The notes: a model not told the origin generated them from the sequence alone. Positions 16,871 through 26,961 are shown, numbered from the stretch's first letter. The stretch is DNA of 64,000 bases from Gammaproteobacteria bacterium (GCA_003331625.1 QOPF01000001.1:62001-126000); one strand, 5' to 3'. Numbers and translations: made by a program.

Positions 16871-18358
16871 TCATGATGAATTCAATTTGCCTTTAATAAA
16901 GAAAGAAAGAACTATTAAGACCGCGGCTAAGATCAAGTAGTAATAGATTAGCTCAGAAAATATTGGCGTCATGCTACTCAAACCGGACTCGGTTGCCTCT
17001 CCGCCAAATAATCCAGCAAGCACTCCGCCAAGAGAGGAAGCTAAAAACCACAAACCCATCATTTGACCAAGATATTTTTTTGGAGAGTATCTGGAAAATG
17101 CCGATAAACCAACTGGCGATAAAGCGAGTTCACCAAAGGTATGTAACAGGTAAGTTAAGAGCAACCACTGGACTCCTACCGGTGCTTCGACCATGGCGTA
17201 TTGCACAGCGTAGAGCATCACGATAAAGCCGAGCCCCATAAAAATTAAACCAATAGCAAATTTAATGGGCGTATTGGGATTTAAATTTCTTTTGCCTAAA
17301 AAGACCCAAAGATAAGCAAAGAACGGAGCAAACATCACCACAAAAAGTGGGTTTAAAAATTGCGTCCAACTGACAGGTGCTTGAAAAGAACCAAAAGTAA
17401 GATTCACATAATCTCTGGTAAAGATTGATAACGAGCCTGCCGACTGATCAAAGCCAGACCAAAAAGCGGCCGCTCCTACAAATAATAATAAAAGCATCAA
17501 AACGTTTTTCTTTTCAAAGCTCGTAAGGCCTGCAAAGAAAAACAAGTAGCCAAAATAGATAAACGAGATGACAACTAGAAAGTCACGAAAACGTTCGGCA
17601 AAAAATACTGGATCAATGCTCCAAAGCCCAAGAACACCTGAGATGACTACTGCAGCAAAAAATAAAACCGTAATAATAGTCCAAAGTCGCAAAGTGCTTC
17701 TGCGTCCTTCTCCCATCTCATTAGGATTTAAACCGGCAGTCCCAAGCTGACTTCGGAAATAAATAAATTGAATGACACCAAAGAGCATACCAATACCTGC
17801 AGCGCCAAAACCCCAATGCCAACCGATACGCTCGCCCAAGTAACCACAGATAGCAAAACCAAGCATGCTGCCAATATTGATAGACATGTAAAAAATAGTG
17901 AATCCAGAATCTCTGCGATCGTCATGATCTGCATATAGCTGCCCCACGATAGAGGAGATGTTAGGTTTTAAAAGTCCGGTACCAATGGCAACGAAAGCCA
18001 AGCCCAAAATAAAGGTTTCTTGCAACGGAATGGCTAAAGTAAAGTGACCCAGCATGATGATGAACGCACCATAAAGCACTGCCTTTTGATAACCCAATAA
18101 GTTATCTGCCAGCCAACCGCCTGGTAAGGCTAAAAAATAAACCATACCCGCATAAATTCCATATACAGCATTGGCTTCAACATTTGACCATCCTAATCCT
18201 GGATTGCCAACCACGCCGATTGTCATATAGAGAACTAATAAACCACGCATGCCGTAATAGGACATTCGCTCCCAGAGCTCAGTGAAAAATAATGTCCTTA
18301 AGCCAATGGGATGACCGAAGAAATTACTTTGTGATAGATTAGATTCTTTTTCAGACAT
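16871..18358 (-). CDS. Proton-dependent oligopeptide transporter (POT/PTR2 family)
   Basis: Inner-membrane symporter importing di- and tripeptides with protons. The 495-residue protein has about 14 hydrophobic segments and the ExxER proton-coupling motif in TELWERMSYYG (E27, E30, R31), followed by the PTR2 signature region FTIFYMSINIGSMLGF. The fit to DtpA/DtpB or related bacterial POTs is clear; the exact subfamily is not. Codons are richer in G and C than those of adjacent genes. It is divergent from the RDD gene with 3 nt between the two start codons. Confidence 0.94.
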   Translation of the reverse strand: MSEKESNLSQSNFFGHPIGLRTLFFTELWERMSYYGMRGLLVLYMTIGVVGNPGLGWSNVEANAVYGIYAGMVYFLALPGGWLADNLLGYQKAVLYGAFIIMLGHFTLAIPLQETFILGLAFVAIGTGLLKPNISSIVGQLYADHDDRRDSGFTIFYMSINIGSMLGFAICGYLGERIGWHWGFGAAGIGMLFGVIQFIYFRSQLGTAGLNPNEMGEGRRSTLRLWTIITVLFFAAVVISGVLGLWSIDPVFFAERFRDFLVVISFIYFGYLFFFAGLTSFEKKNVLMLLLLFVGAAAFWSGFDQSAGSLSIFTRDYVNLTFGSFQAPVSWTQFLNPLFVVMFAPFFAYLWVFLGKRNLNPNTPIKFAIGLIFMGLGFIVMLYAVQYAMVEAPVGVQWLLLTYLLHTFGELALSPVGLSAFSRYSPKKYLGQMMGLWFLASSLGGVLAGLFGGEATESGLSSMTPIFSELIYYYLILAAVLIVLSFFIKGKLNSS

Positions 18359-18361
18359 ATT

Positions 18362-18778
18362 ATGGATTCTATTCTAGATTATAAACCAGCTGGCTTTTTT
18401 AGGAGAATTGCTGCTCTATTTTATGATTTAATTTTAATTATCGCTCTTTGTATTGGATCAATACTTTTAATAACCTTTTTTATAAATACTGAAATTTTGA
18501 GTCCTTTTATGTATTTATTTTTTTTAGTTTTAAGCATAAGTTTTTACTGTTACTTTTGGAAACAAAATAAGGGACAAACTTTAGGCATGCAGGTTTGGAA
18601 AATAAAATTGTCTCAAATAGACGGTGCTGATGTAAAACTAAGCAATATGATTGCTCGCTGTATTAGCGGGTTAGTGTTGAATCTTTTTTTTGGTATAAAT
18701 TATTTGCCCATGATTTTTCGAAAAGATAAGAAGACGTTAAATGATATTTTGTCTAAGACCGTTTTAGAGAAAATTTAA
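18362..18778 (+). CDS. RDD-family membrane protein
   Basis: Small 138-residue integral membrane protein with the RDD layout: PAGFFRRIAALFYDLILI at 10-27 carries the family Arg and Asp, followed by a second hydrophobic segment and KNKGQTLGMQVWKI-like text around residue 68-82. The role of RDD proteins is mostly unknown; some have been linked to ion or metabolite transport. It is head-to-head with the POT gene and its 3' end overlaps lptG by 4 nt. Confidence 0.85.
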   Translation: MDSILDYKPAGFFRRIAALFYDLILIIALCIGSILLITFFINTEILSPFMYLFFLVLSISFYCYFWKQNKGQTLGMQVWKIKLSQIDGADVKLSNMIARCISGLVLNLFFGINYLPMIFRKDKKTLNDILSKTVLEKI

Positions 18779-19818
18779 ACTCGTTTAATAATTCTAATTC
18801 CAAAAAATAATAGCGCTAGGGAGGATAGAATAATCCCCCAGAAAGCACTAAAACCAAAAATCAAAGAAATATTACCAAATATTTTAATCAGTAGATTGAA
18901 GCCAAAAGCTATTAAAATTCCTAATACGAAACGGTCTACACTTTTATTTCTTCCTATTGAGCGTAAGGAAATAGCTAAAGCAAAGACAATCAAACAAATT
19001 AAAGAAATTGGTTCAAGCAATTTTTTCCAAAATTCATACCCTACTTTATTTTGATCAGCTACTTCATTAATAGATTGCCAATATTGAAAATTATCTGTTA
19101 AAGACATATGTTTTAAACTTCGTTCAGAATATTTCCAAGTAACTTTAGGGGGATCATTCCAAATTAAATCAGGAACTCTTGCTTTGTTTTTATAATCATT
19201 GGCTTTTTTAATAATCCAACTTTTTTCATCGATACTAAAATTTTTAGAGCTAATTATTTTATCTACATTTCCATTTTCATTTAAGTCGTAAATTTTTAAT
19301 TCTTTGGCCTCGCCTTGATCTATGATAATTTTTGAGAACCGATCATTTTTAAAAACCCATTTTTCCTTATATTCTGATGATAGTTTCTGCGGCTCGAATT
19401 TAAAAGTGTTTGCTTTTTCTTGCAACCCAGGGATGAAATATTGCCAAGATATAAGCATAAAAATAATGCCAATAATTACTGGCTTTAAAAGCGCATAAAT
19501 AATCCATGATAATTTTTTTCCTGAAACCCTAGCTGCTATAAGTTCTCCTGAATCAGAAATAAAGCCCATACAAATGATTGTTGAGACAATAGCACTCAAA
19601 GGAAAGATATCTAATAAGGCATCCAGGGAGGTATAAAATAAAAAAAACAAAACTCTATCAATAGAGTAAGAACTACTTAAATCTTCAAATTCACCTAAAA
19701 AGGAGAGAATGAGATCTAAGAGAAAAAAAATCCCTAAAGTTAAAAGTAAAAATCTCCATGCATATCTTGTAAAGAGATTTTCCAAAGTATCTCCAATGAT
19801 GTATCTATAAGAAAACAT
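18775..19818 (-). CDS. lptG: LPS export ABC transporter permease LptG
   Basis: One of two permeases (LptF/LptG) that with LptB extract LPS from the inner membrane and pass it to LptC/LptA. The protein has three N-terminal membrane segments, a periplasmic beta-jellyroll domain (about 125-245) and three C-terminal segments. ATG 19818 (MFSYRYIIGDTLEN) is preferred; a TTG at 19827 would add three residues. It overlaps the end of lptF by 14 nt from this start. lptFG divergent from pepA is the E. coli order. Confidence 0.94.
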   Translation of the reverse strand: MFSYRYIIGDTLENLFTRYAWRFLLLTLGIFFLLDLILSFLGEFEDLSSSYSIDRVLFFLFYTSLDALLDIFPLSAIVSTIICMGFISDSGELIAARVSGKKLSWIIYALLKPVIIGIIFMLISWQYFIPGLQEKANTFKFEPQKLSSEYKEKWVFKNDRFSKIIIDQGEAKELKIYDLNENGNVDKIISSKNFSIDEKSWIIKKANDYKNKARVPDLIWNDPPKVTWKYSERSLKHMSLTDNFQYWQSINEVADQNKVGYEFWKKLLEPISLICLIVFALAISLRSIGRNKSVDRFVLGILIAFGFNLLIKIFGNISLIFGFSAFWGIILSSLALLFFGIRIIKRV

Positions 19819-20959
19819 AAAACACAAGATAAGAAAACATAGTTGCGATTAAAAACAAAACGAACAGGTTAATCATGAAATTTGAGGAATACTTTAGTCC
19901 ACTTATATTAAAACTTAAGTTTTGAGAATTTTGATCAATCGCTAACAAAATAGCCGCAATTAAATAAATTCCATGAATAGAGAAGAAAACTAAAGTTGAA
20001 TTGATAGAAAAATTACTAAAAACTTCTTGAGAGATAGCCAAGCCATAATAAGACATAAATATAATTAATCCCGATAGAAAAATAAAAAATCTTCCCGAAT
20101 GTCTCAAGCGCATTGTGAGGGCTGCGGCAATTAATGCGGAAATAATAATAATCAGCGGCATAGAGGACCTTTTTAATAGTTCAATGCGTTCTGTATTTTT
20201 AGAAAAAAATAGCTCATGGAAATATTTTCGTTTTAAATCGTCAATATTTAAAATTGGTTTTTTTGGTAAAATTAAAAAAAATTCATCAAAAGAAAAATCT
20301 AAGGGCATTTGTTCCGATAAAACTGAAAACTTTCCTGATGAAAACGATATTCTATTTTCTGTCTCATTAAGAGGTTTTGAAATCAATTCGTCCGCAGTCA
20401 AAATAAATTCTGAATCATTTGTTTCAAAGCTAGAAAAAACATCTTGAAAGCCCCTATCGGAAGCATCCTTTGCATAAAAAACCGCATTAAGATCATCTAA
20501 AATATTAATTTTTTCTGAGCCCATTAACTTAAATCGATCAGAAAATCTTTCGGCGTCATTTAGAAAAGCTAATTTGTTATTTGATAATGGTGTTAAGTAA
20601 AAAGATAAAACTGCGATAAATAGAGCAAAAAAAACAGCAGGAATGCATGAAACAAAAATAGTTCGTCGCTTGCCAAAGCCCATTTTAGAGAAAGCTAAAA
20701 GTTCGTTATTTTGATCTAGTCTATAAATTGCAATTATCGTTCCGATAAAAACGCTTAAAGGAAGAACGACTTCCACGATTTCGGACATACTATAAATAGA
20801 AACTAAAATTAAAAGTTCAGGGTATAACTCGCCACTAGAAACTTTCTCTAGATAAGTTGTAAACTCATTAAGAAAGAAAACACTAAACAGAACTATTAAT
20901 GTTAAAAAACTTATCTTAGTTATCTGTTTTATTAAATATAATGTAATAATTCTTGGCAT
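19805..20959 (-). CDS. lptF: LPS export ABC transporter permease LptF
   Basis: Partner permease of LptG. The 384-residue YjgP/YjgQ-family protein has the same topology: membrane segments near 12-30, 50-75 and 100-120, a periplasmic domain, then hydrophobic segments from about 265 on, with LKRSSMPLIIIISALIAAALTMR. The ATG start 20959 faces pepA, with about 60 nt of shared promoter region. Confidence 0.94.
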   Translation of the reverse strand: MPRIITLYLIKQITKISFLTLIVLFSVFFLNEFTTYLEKVSSGELYPELLILVSIYSMSEIVEVVLPLSVFIGTIIAIYRLDQNNELLAFSKMGFGKRRTIFVSCIPAVFFALFIAVLSFYLTPLSNNKLAFLNDAERFSDRFKLMGSEKINILDDLNAVFYAKDASDRGFQDVFSSFETNDSEFILTADELISKPLNETENRISFSSGKFSVLSEQMPLDFSFDEFFLILPKKPILNIDDLKRKYFHELFFSKNTERIELLKRSSMPLIIIISALIAAALTMRLRHSGRFFIFLSGLIIFMSYYGLAISQEVFSNFSINSTLVFFSIHGIYLIAAILLAIDQNSQNLSFNISGLKYSSNFMINLFVLFLIATMFSYLVFYVFL

Positions 20960-20969
20960 TGATATATTC

Positions 20970-20998
20970 TTGTTAAGCTATTATCCCACATGTTTAAT
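20970..20998 (+). promoter_or_regulatory. Probable sigma-70 promoter for pepA-holC-valS
   Basis: TTGTTA (20970-20975), a 17-bp spacer and TTTAAT (20993-20998) on the plus strand, about 17 nt before the GGAG ribosome-binding site of pepA. On the opposite strand TGGGATAAT within the same region could act as an extended -10 for lptF. Confidence 0.5.
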
Positions 20999-21021
20999 AG
21001 TAAATTTTGTAAGGAGAAAAA

Positions 21022-22518
21022 ATGAAAAAATTATTAAATCTATCGATAACTTCTAATAAAAAATTAAATTTTGCGAAGGACAAATTCCAAGCTCTTATTG
21101 TTGGCGTCTCGGATAGCAAAACTCTTAACGGTGACGTAAAGAATATCGATAACGCTACAAATGGCCTTATTAAAAAACTTATATCTCGAGAAGAGCTAAC
21201 TGGCAAGATTGGTAATAGCGTTTACTTACCTACTTTGAATGGTATAAAAGCCGATAAAACTTATCTCATTGGAACTGGGGGGAAAAATAAAAAGATTTCT
21301 GAAGTTGAATTTTTTAAAATATGTCAGTCGATTTCTTCGGCAGCTTTATCTTCAAAAAATTCTTCAATAAAAGTGATTATTCCAGAAATATTAGTTGAAA
21401 ATAGAGATACCAATTGGACCATGGAAGTCTTAGGTCGTCATTTAGAGTCTTCGAGCTATCAATACTTTTTTAAAGGTAAAAAGGATCAGCCAAAAAATGT
21501 TCTTAAAAAAATTGAGATTTTTATTGAGTCAAAAAAATCTAATCTCTCTCGTTCTTTAACAAAAGGTCGAATTGTAGGGAGCGGAACCAATTTCAGCAAA
21601 GAATTGGCTAATACCCCAGCAAATATATGCACTCCTTCTCATTTAGCAAATCAGGCTCGTCAACTTGCCAGAAATTTTCCTACAATAAAAACTAAAATTC
21701 TTGGCGAAAAAGAGATGAAAAAACTAGGTATGGATTGTTTGTTATCAGTCGGAAACGGTAGTGCCCAAGAATCTAAGTTCATCATAATGAATTATGCTGG
21801 TGGAAAAAAAGCAGATAAACCTCATATCATCGTTGGTAAAGGTATAACTTTCGACACAGGTGGAATAAGCATCAAACCAGCTAGAGCCATGGATGAAATG
21901 AAATACGATATGTCAGGAGCAGCAAGTGTTCTTGGTACTATGAGAGCCATAGCAGAATTAAAGCCCAACAAAAATATAATTGGAATAATAGCTTCAGCCG
22001 AAAACATGCCTAGCAGCACTGCAACTAAACCTGGAGATGTAGTTAAAACTATGTCAGGACAAACAGTTGAGATTCTTAACACTGACGCAGAAGGCCGTCT
22101 AGTATTATGTGATGCCCTTACTTACGTAGAGAGATTTAAGCCAGCCAGTGTAATTGACATTGCAACTTTGACAGGAGCATGTGTTGTAGCTTTAGGTAAT
22201 GAAGCAACAGGGCTTCTTGCAAATGATCAAAAATTGGCCGACAAAATACTAACTTCAGGTATCACCAGTGGAGATAAAGCATGGCAACTTCCTTTATGGG
22301 ATGAATATCAAGGTGCCTTGAAGAGTAGATATGCCGATATTGCTAACATTGGCGGTCAAGCAGGAACAATCACTGCTGCATGTTTCCTTTCAAGATTTAC
22401 TGATAAATATAAATGGGCTCACTTAGATATTGCTGGAACTGCATATGGAATAGGTGGTCAGAAAGTATCTTCAGGTAGGCCAGTTCCGCTTCTGTCTGAA
22501 TACTTACTTTCTGCATGA
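21022..22518 (+). CDS. pepA: Leucyl aminopeptidase PepA (M17 family)
   Basis: Cytosolic di-metal aminopeptidase that releases N-terminal amino acids from peptides; in E. coli the homologue also binds DNA and regulates carAB. The 498-residue protein has the metal and catalytic motifs GITFDTGGISIKP, MKYDMSGAA and the M17 signature NTDAEGRLVL. A clear AAGGAG lies 7 nt before the ATG. It overlaps holC through ATGA. A carAB regulatory role here would be interesting given the carA leader structures, but is unproven. Confidence 0.97.
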   Translation: MKKLLNLSITSNKKLNFAKDKFQALIVGVSDSKTLNGDVKNIDNATNGLIKKLISREELTGKIGNSVYLPTLNGIKADKTYLIGTGGKNKKISEVEFFKICQSISSAALSSKNSSIKVIIPEILVENRDTNWTMEVLGRHLESSSYQYFFKGKKDQPKNVLKKIEIFIESKKSNLSRSLTKGRIVGSGTNFSKELANTPANICTPSHLANQARQLARNFPTIKTKILGEKEMKKLGMDCLLSVGNGSAQESKFIIMNYAGGKKADKPHIIVGKGITFDTGGISIKPARAMDEMKYDMSGAASVLGTMRAIAELKPNKNIIGIIASAENMPSSTATKPGDVVKTMSGQTVEILNTDAEGRLVLCDALTYVERFKPASVIDIATLTGACVVALGNEATGLLANDQKLADKILTSGITSGDKAWQLPLWDEYQGALKSRYADIANIGGQAGTITAACFLSRFTDKYKWAHLDIAGTAYGIGGQKVSSGRPVPLLSEYLLSA

Positions 22519-22958
22519 CAAAAAAAATAAGTTTTATTTCTGCAGGAGTAAATGAGACTGAGGCGGTAAATTTTTTACTTAAGTTTGTAGAAGATAAGTT
22601 TTTAGATATCGAAGAAAATTCGAAAACTAAAATTAATTTGAGATGCAATGATGCCTCTCAAGCTACCCTTTTGGATCAAAAGCTTTGGGATGAAGTAGAT
22701 GATGTCTTCTTGGCTCATAGAATTTCAAATGAAAATAATTTACCTCCTTGTCCTGTTGAAATTTCTTATCCAGGAATTAAGACTTCAAATGATTTTTCAA
22801 CTTTAATAAATCTCAATCCAAAGTTACCTCCAGATTATCAAGATTATGAAACTGTTTATCAAATTGTTGTCAAAGACAACTCAACTTTACAAGATCAGGC
22901 AAGAGAGAGCTTCAAACAATGTAAAATTGATGGTTTAGATCCTTCATACAAAAATTAG
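22515..22958 (+). CDS. holC: DNA polymerase III chi subunit HolC
   Basis: Chi links the clamp loader (via psi) to single-stranded DNA-binding protein. The 147-residue protein shows the HolC pattern: a catalytic-less Rossmann-like fold with LRCNDASQATLLDQKLW near residues 39-55 and a later NLPPCPVEI segment. The location between pepA and valS is the conserved pepA-holC-valS order, which supports the call despite modest sequence conservation. Confidence 0.9.
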   Translation: MTKKISFISAGVNETEAVNFLLKFVEDKFLDIEENSKTKINLRCNDASQATLLDQKLWDEVDDVFLAHRISNENNLPPCPVEISYPGIKTSNDFSTLINLNPKLPPDYQDYETVYQIVVKDNSTLQDQARESFKQCKIDGLDPSYKN

Positions 22959-22960
22959 CA

Positions 22961-25693
22961 GTGAAAAAAATTTATAACCCCAAGAATCTAGAAAAAAAAT
23001 GGTATGGATTTTGGGAAAAATCAGGTTTTTTTAAACCTACTTTTAAAAATAAAAAAACTTTTTCAATTATGATTCCACCTCCAAATGTAACTGGAAGTCT
23101 TCATATGGGTCATGGTTTTCAGAACACTCTAATGGATGCGATGATAAGACTCAAAAGAATGCAGAAATACGATGTATTGTGGCAGGTTGGAACTGATCAT
23201 GCGGGAATTGCTACGCAACTGGTCGTAGAAAAAAAACTTGAAAATCAAGGTTCTTCCAGAGAGTCTCTAGGAAGAAATAAATTTGAAAAAGAAGTTTGGA
23301 AGTGGAAAAAATTTTCTGGCAATACCATAACTAAACAATTAAGACGGCTTGGATCATCAGTAGATTGGTCATCTGAAAAATTTACTATGGATAAAGATTT
23401 TAGCTTTGCCGTTACAGAAGTATTCTGCTCGCTTTATGAAGAAGGTTTAATTTATAAAGGACATAGATTGGTAAATTGGGATCCTTCCTTGCAAACTGCT
23501 TTATCTGATTTAGAAGTCACAAACGAGGAAGAAAATTCCTATATTTGGAAAATAAAATACAAACATAAAGATGGATTTATTGTTGTTGCAACAACTAGGC
23601 CTGAAACTCTCCTTGGAGACATGGCAGTAGCCGTAAATCCTAATGATAAAAGATATAAAAAGCTTATTGGTAAGAAAGTTAAGTTACCTTTAACAGACAG
23701 AGAAATACCTGTTATTGCCGATGACTACGTAGATATGTCTTTTGGGACAGGATGTTTAAAAGTTACTCCTGCCCATGATTTTAATGACTTTGAAATAGCT
23801 AAACGACATTCTTTAGCTTATCTAAATATATTAAATAAAGATGGAACTTTGAATGAAAAGGTTCCTCAAAAATATCAAAAATTAAATATGAAAGCGGCAA
23901 GGAAAGTTATTCTTCAGGACTTAGATGAAGAAAAGCTTCTAATAGAAACAAAAGATCATAGGCTCGCTATACCTAGAGGCGAGAGGACTGGAGAAATTTT
24001 AGAACCTTACCTCACCGAACAATGGTACTTAAAAACAAAAGGCATGGCCAAAGAGGCAACGAAGCTAGTAAAAACTAAAAAAATTGAATTCACACCAAAA
24101 AACTGGGAAAAAACCTTCTTTATGTGGATGAATAGTATTGAAGATTGGTGCATAAGTAGACAATTATGGTGGGGTCATAGAATTCCTGCATGGTATGACA
24201 AAGATATGAATGTCTTTGTAGGCAAATCTGAATTAGAAATACGAAAAAAACATAAAATTTCTGGAACCTTGACCAGAGATAATGATGTTTTAGATACTTG
24301 GTTTTCATCTCAACTTTGGACATTTGCTACTTTAGGTTGGCCAAAAAAATCAAAATTGCTTAAAAAATTTCACCCTTCTTCAATATTAGTAACGGGGTTT
24401 GACATAATATTTTTCTGGGTCGCAAGAATGATAATGATTTCAGAAAAATTTCTAAAGGAACCTCCATTTAAAAAAGTTTTTATCCACGGTCTTGTTAGAG
24501 ATTCTGAAGGACAGAAAATGTCTAAATCAAAAGGAAATATCATAGATCCTATAGATGTGATTGATGGGATATCGCTTGAAAATCTGGTTGAAAAAAGAAC
24601 TGAAAATTTAATCGTTCCTAGCTTAAGAGAAAAAATTCTCAAAGCTACTAAGAAAGAATTTCCTAAGGGCATTCCTTCCTATGGCACTGATGCTTTAAGA
24701 CTAACTTTTACTTCGTTGGCCTCAGGCAGCAGAGATATTAATTTCGATCTAAAAAGAGTTGAAGGCTATAGGAATTTTTGTAATAAATTATGGAACGCCT
24801 CTAGATTTATTAACTTGCAATGTACAAATTATAAGAAAACAAAAAAACTTAGCGAAGACCCTGTAGATAAATGGATTAGGCATGAATTTAATAAATGCTT
24901 AACTGAATATGTTGATCATATCGATAATTCTAGATTTGATCTGGCAACTAAAGTTTTATATGAATTTATTTGGGAAAAATTTTGTGACTGGTATATAGAA
25001 TTCTGCAAAATCAGATTTAATGATTCTTTAATTTCTAATACAGAAAAAAAGTACATTAAAAATTCGCTTCTGGATATTTTTGAAAAGACTTTAAAGATGT
25101 CTCACCCCATCATGCCTTTTATAACTGAAGAAATCTGGCAATCTTTTAGAGAGAAATTCTTATCTAAAGATAAAAGCATTATGGTTTCAGAGTTTCCAAG
25201 TAAATATTCTACGGTTTTAAAGCAAAGAAATATTGAAACTTTAAAGTCAGTTATTTCCGGTATTAGAAACATAAGATCAGAGATGCTTATTTCACCAAAG
25301 ACAAGTATCAAGATTATTGTAGAAAAAAATAGTAAGTTAAAAAAACTTCTTGATGAAAATAAAAATTATCTATTTAGCCTTTCAAAAGTCAATGAAATAG
25401 ATGGTTCCTATATTAAGATACCGCCCTCTGCAATTTTTATTATAGAAGGAACAAAACTTCATATCCCTTTAGAAGGCCTAATAGACGTAGAGGCAGAGAT
25501 AGAAAGAAATCTTAAAAATCTAGAAAAGCATAACAAGTCCTTTTTTACCTTGAGTAATCAATTAGAAAATAAAAAATTCCTATCAAATGCACCTAGGCCT
25601 CTCATAAAGGAAAGAAAAAATAATTTTAAAGAAGTTAAATTAAAAATCTCAACCTTAGAGAAACAGATTAAAATTCTAAAAAAAATAAAGTAA
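22961..25693 (+). CDS. valS: Valyl-tRNA synthetase
   Basis: Charges tRNA-Val and edits misactivated threonine. The 910-residue class I enzyme has the HIGH-type motif PPNVTGSLHMGHG (about 40-52), the CP1 editing domain with TTRPETLLGD, the KMSKS motif (QKMSKSKGN), an anticodon-binding domain and a C-terminal coiled coil (from about 845). It starts with GTG at 22961, 2 nt after the holC stop, and is about 40 residues shorter than E. coli ValS. Confidence 0.97.
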   Translation: MKKIYNPKNLEKKWYGFWEKSGFFKPTFKNKKTFSIMIPPPNVTGSLHMGHGFQNTLMDAMIRLKRMQKYDVLWQVGTDHAGIATQLVVEKKLENQGSSRESLGRNKFEKEVWKWKKFSGNTITKQLRRLGSSVDWSSEKFTMDKDFSFAVTEVFCSLYEEGLIYKGHRLVNWDPSLQTALSDLEVTNEEENSYIWKIKYKHKDGFIVVATTRPETLLGDMAVAVNPNDKRYKKLIGKKVKLPLTDREIPVIADDYVDMSFGTGCLKVTPAHDFNDFEIAKRHSLAYLNILNKDGTLNEKVPQKYQKLNMKAARKVILQDLDEEKLLIETKDHRLAIPRGERTGEILEPYLTEQWYLKTKGMAKEATKLVKTKKIEFTPKNWEKTFFMWMNSIEDWCISRQLWWGHRIPAWYDKDMNVFVGKSELEIRKKHKISGTLTRDNDVLDTWFSSQLWTFATLGWPKKSKLLKKFHPSSILVTGFDIIFFWVARMIMISEKFLKEPPFKKVFIHGLVRDSEGQKMSKSKGNIIDPIDVIDGISLENLVEKRTENLIVPSLREKILKATKKEFPKGIPSYGTDALRLTFTSLASGSRDINFDLKRVEGYRNFCNKLWNASRFINLQCTNYKKTKKLSEDPVDKWIRHEFNKCLTEYVDHIDNSRFDLATKVLYEFIWEKFCDWYIEFCKIRFNDSLISNTEKKYIKNSLLDIFEKTLKMSHPIMPFITEEIWQSFREKFLSKDKSIMVSEFPSKYSTVLKQRNIETLKSVISGIRNIRSEMLISPKTSIKIIVEKNSKLKKLLDENKNYLFSLSKVNEIDGSYIKIPPSAIFIIEGTKLHIPLEGLIDVEAEIERNLKNLEKHNKSFFTLSNQLENKKFLSNAPRPLIKERKNNFKEVKLKISTLEKQIKILKKIK

Positions 25694-25706
25694 GTTGTAA
25701 CTTTTT

Positions 25707-25737
25707 ATGGATTAATCCATTTACTGGAATTTTTTTT
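25707..25737 (+). terminator. Possible terminator after valS
   Basis: A perfect 14-bp palindrome ATGGATTAATCCAT (25707-25720) is followed 9 nt later by eight T residues (25730-25737). It lies in the convergent gap after valS. The stem is short and AT-rich and the T-run is displaced, so the call is weak. Confidence 0.35.
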
Positions 25738-25770
25738 ACATCTAAGTTGGCATAAAAGATATTAAATTAG

Positions 25771-26961
25771 CTAGAGGACTAAAAAAGATCTTTCGATTAT
25801 AAGGTTCAAGCTATATCCAAAAATAATCAAAGAAACTGCTAAAACTGAATAATTCTTAACTATTTCTAATTTAAAAAGATTTAATAAAGAAACAAGCAAG
25901 GCAACGACTAAAAAAATGAGAATTTGACCGATTTCTATCCCTAAATTGAAAGCAATAAGAATTTTTAACATATCTTCTGAAGGTAAAAATATTTCATTTA
26001 TGGCTCCTGCAAAACCTAGGCCATGAATAAAGCCAAAAACCAAAGTAATAAATATCAAGTTCAGATTATTTTGATAATTGTTAGATAATCTTAAATAACT
26101 AAATACCATGAAGCCTAGAGATAAGAAAAATAAAGCCTGCGAAGGAAAGAAAATAAAAATTATAAAAGTTAAAAGAGTCCAAAGAGAAATTATATAGTTT
26201 GAAAATAAAACTAACTGGTTAGTTTTTTTACCTAAAACCTCAATAGAACAAACTAAAATCGAAAACCCTATCATTATCTCAACCAAACTTGCAGAAGAAA
26301 TTATCAAACCCTGAACACTTGAAAATAAACTTATAGAATGTCCGATGGTAAATCCTGATATAGCCAAAAGCAGAGTTTTATAGCTTTTGCATAGAAAAAT
26401 AATTAATAATAAAAATGCAATATGATCTAGGCCACTAAGAATGTGTAAAAACCCAAAATATAAAAAATTATAAAAGGATAAATTCATTGAAGCTTCTGAC
26501 TGCTCTACAAACAAATTTAGTTTTTTAGTTTCAGAACTGATAATAAAATCAGGAAGCTTTTCATCATTACTTTTTTGAGATGAAAAATCTAAGTGGGTTA
26601 TATTCAAATCAAAAAATAAGTTGTAGTTGAATATCGGCTTATCGGTCGAACAAGAAAAGATCTCTTTAATTTTTAAAAAGGCAGTATTCGTCCTTAAAAT
26701 TTCAAGATTAATAGAAGAACATGCTTCGGAATAAATTTTATTTTTAAAGTATGTTTCTAACGTATCAACTTTATAGCCATTATTTTGTAATTGGCTAAAT
26801 AAAATTGATTTACTTATCTTTGTCTTAACAGTTACTTCAAAATTACCATCTATATTTTCCCCTTCCCAAGATGTGTAAGATTGACTTTTTTGATGGGAAA
26901 AGACATTTCCAGAAAAGAAAATAAAAATTAAAAAACTAAAGAGAATATTTTTCAATATCAT
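25771..26961 (-). CDS. HupE/UreJ-family membrane protein
   Basis: A 396-residue protein with a signal peptide (to about residue 22), an extracytoplasmic domain to about residue 150, and a C-terminal membrane domain of the HupE/UreJ-2 type with GLDHIAFLLLIIFL, GFTIGHSISLF and FIHGLGFAGA. These histidine-bearing helices suggest a metal-related or transport role (HupE and UreJ relatives act with nickel), but no hydrogenase or urease gene is near. Its start overlaps the upstream PpiC-like gene by 26 nt, a pairing that points to joint function. Confidence 0.8.
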   Translation of the reverse strand: MILKNILFSFLIFIFFSGNVFSHQKSQSYTSWEGENIDGNFEVTVKTKISKSILFSQLQNNGYKVDTLETYFKNKIYSEACSSINLEILRTNTAFLKIKEIFSCSTDKPIFNYNLFFDLNITHLDFSSQKSNDEKLPDFIISSETKKLNLFVEQSEASMNLSFYNFLYFGFLHILSGLDHIAFLLLIIFLCKSYKTLLLAISGFTIGHSISLFSSVQGLIISSASLVEIMIGFSILVCSIEVLGKKTNQLVLFSNYIISLWTLLTFIIFIFFPSQALFFLSLGFMVFSYLRLSNNYQNNLNLIFITLVFGFIHGLGFAGAINEIFLPSEDMLKILIAFNLGIEIGQILIFLVVALLVSLLNLFKLEIVKNYSVLAVSLIIFGYSLNLIIERSFLVL

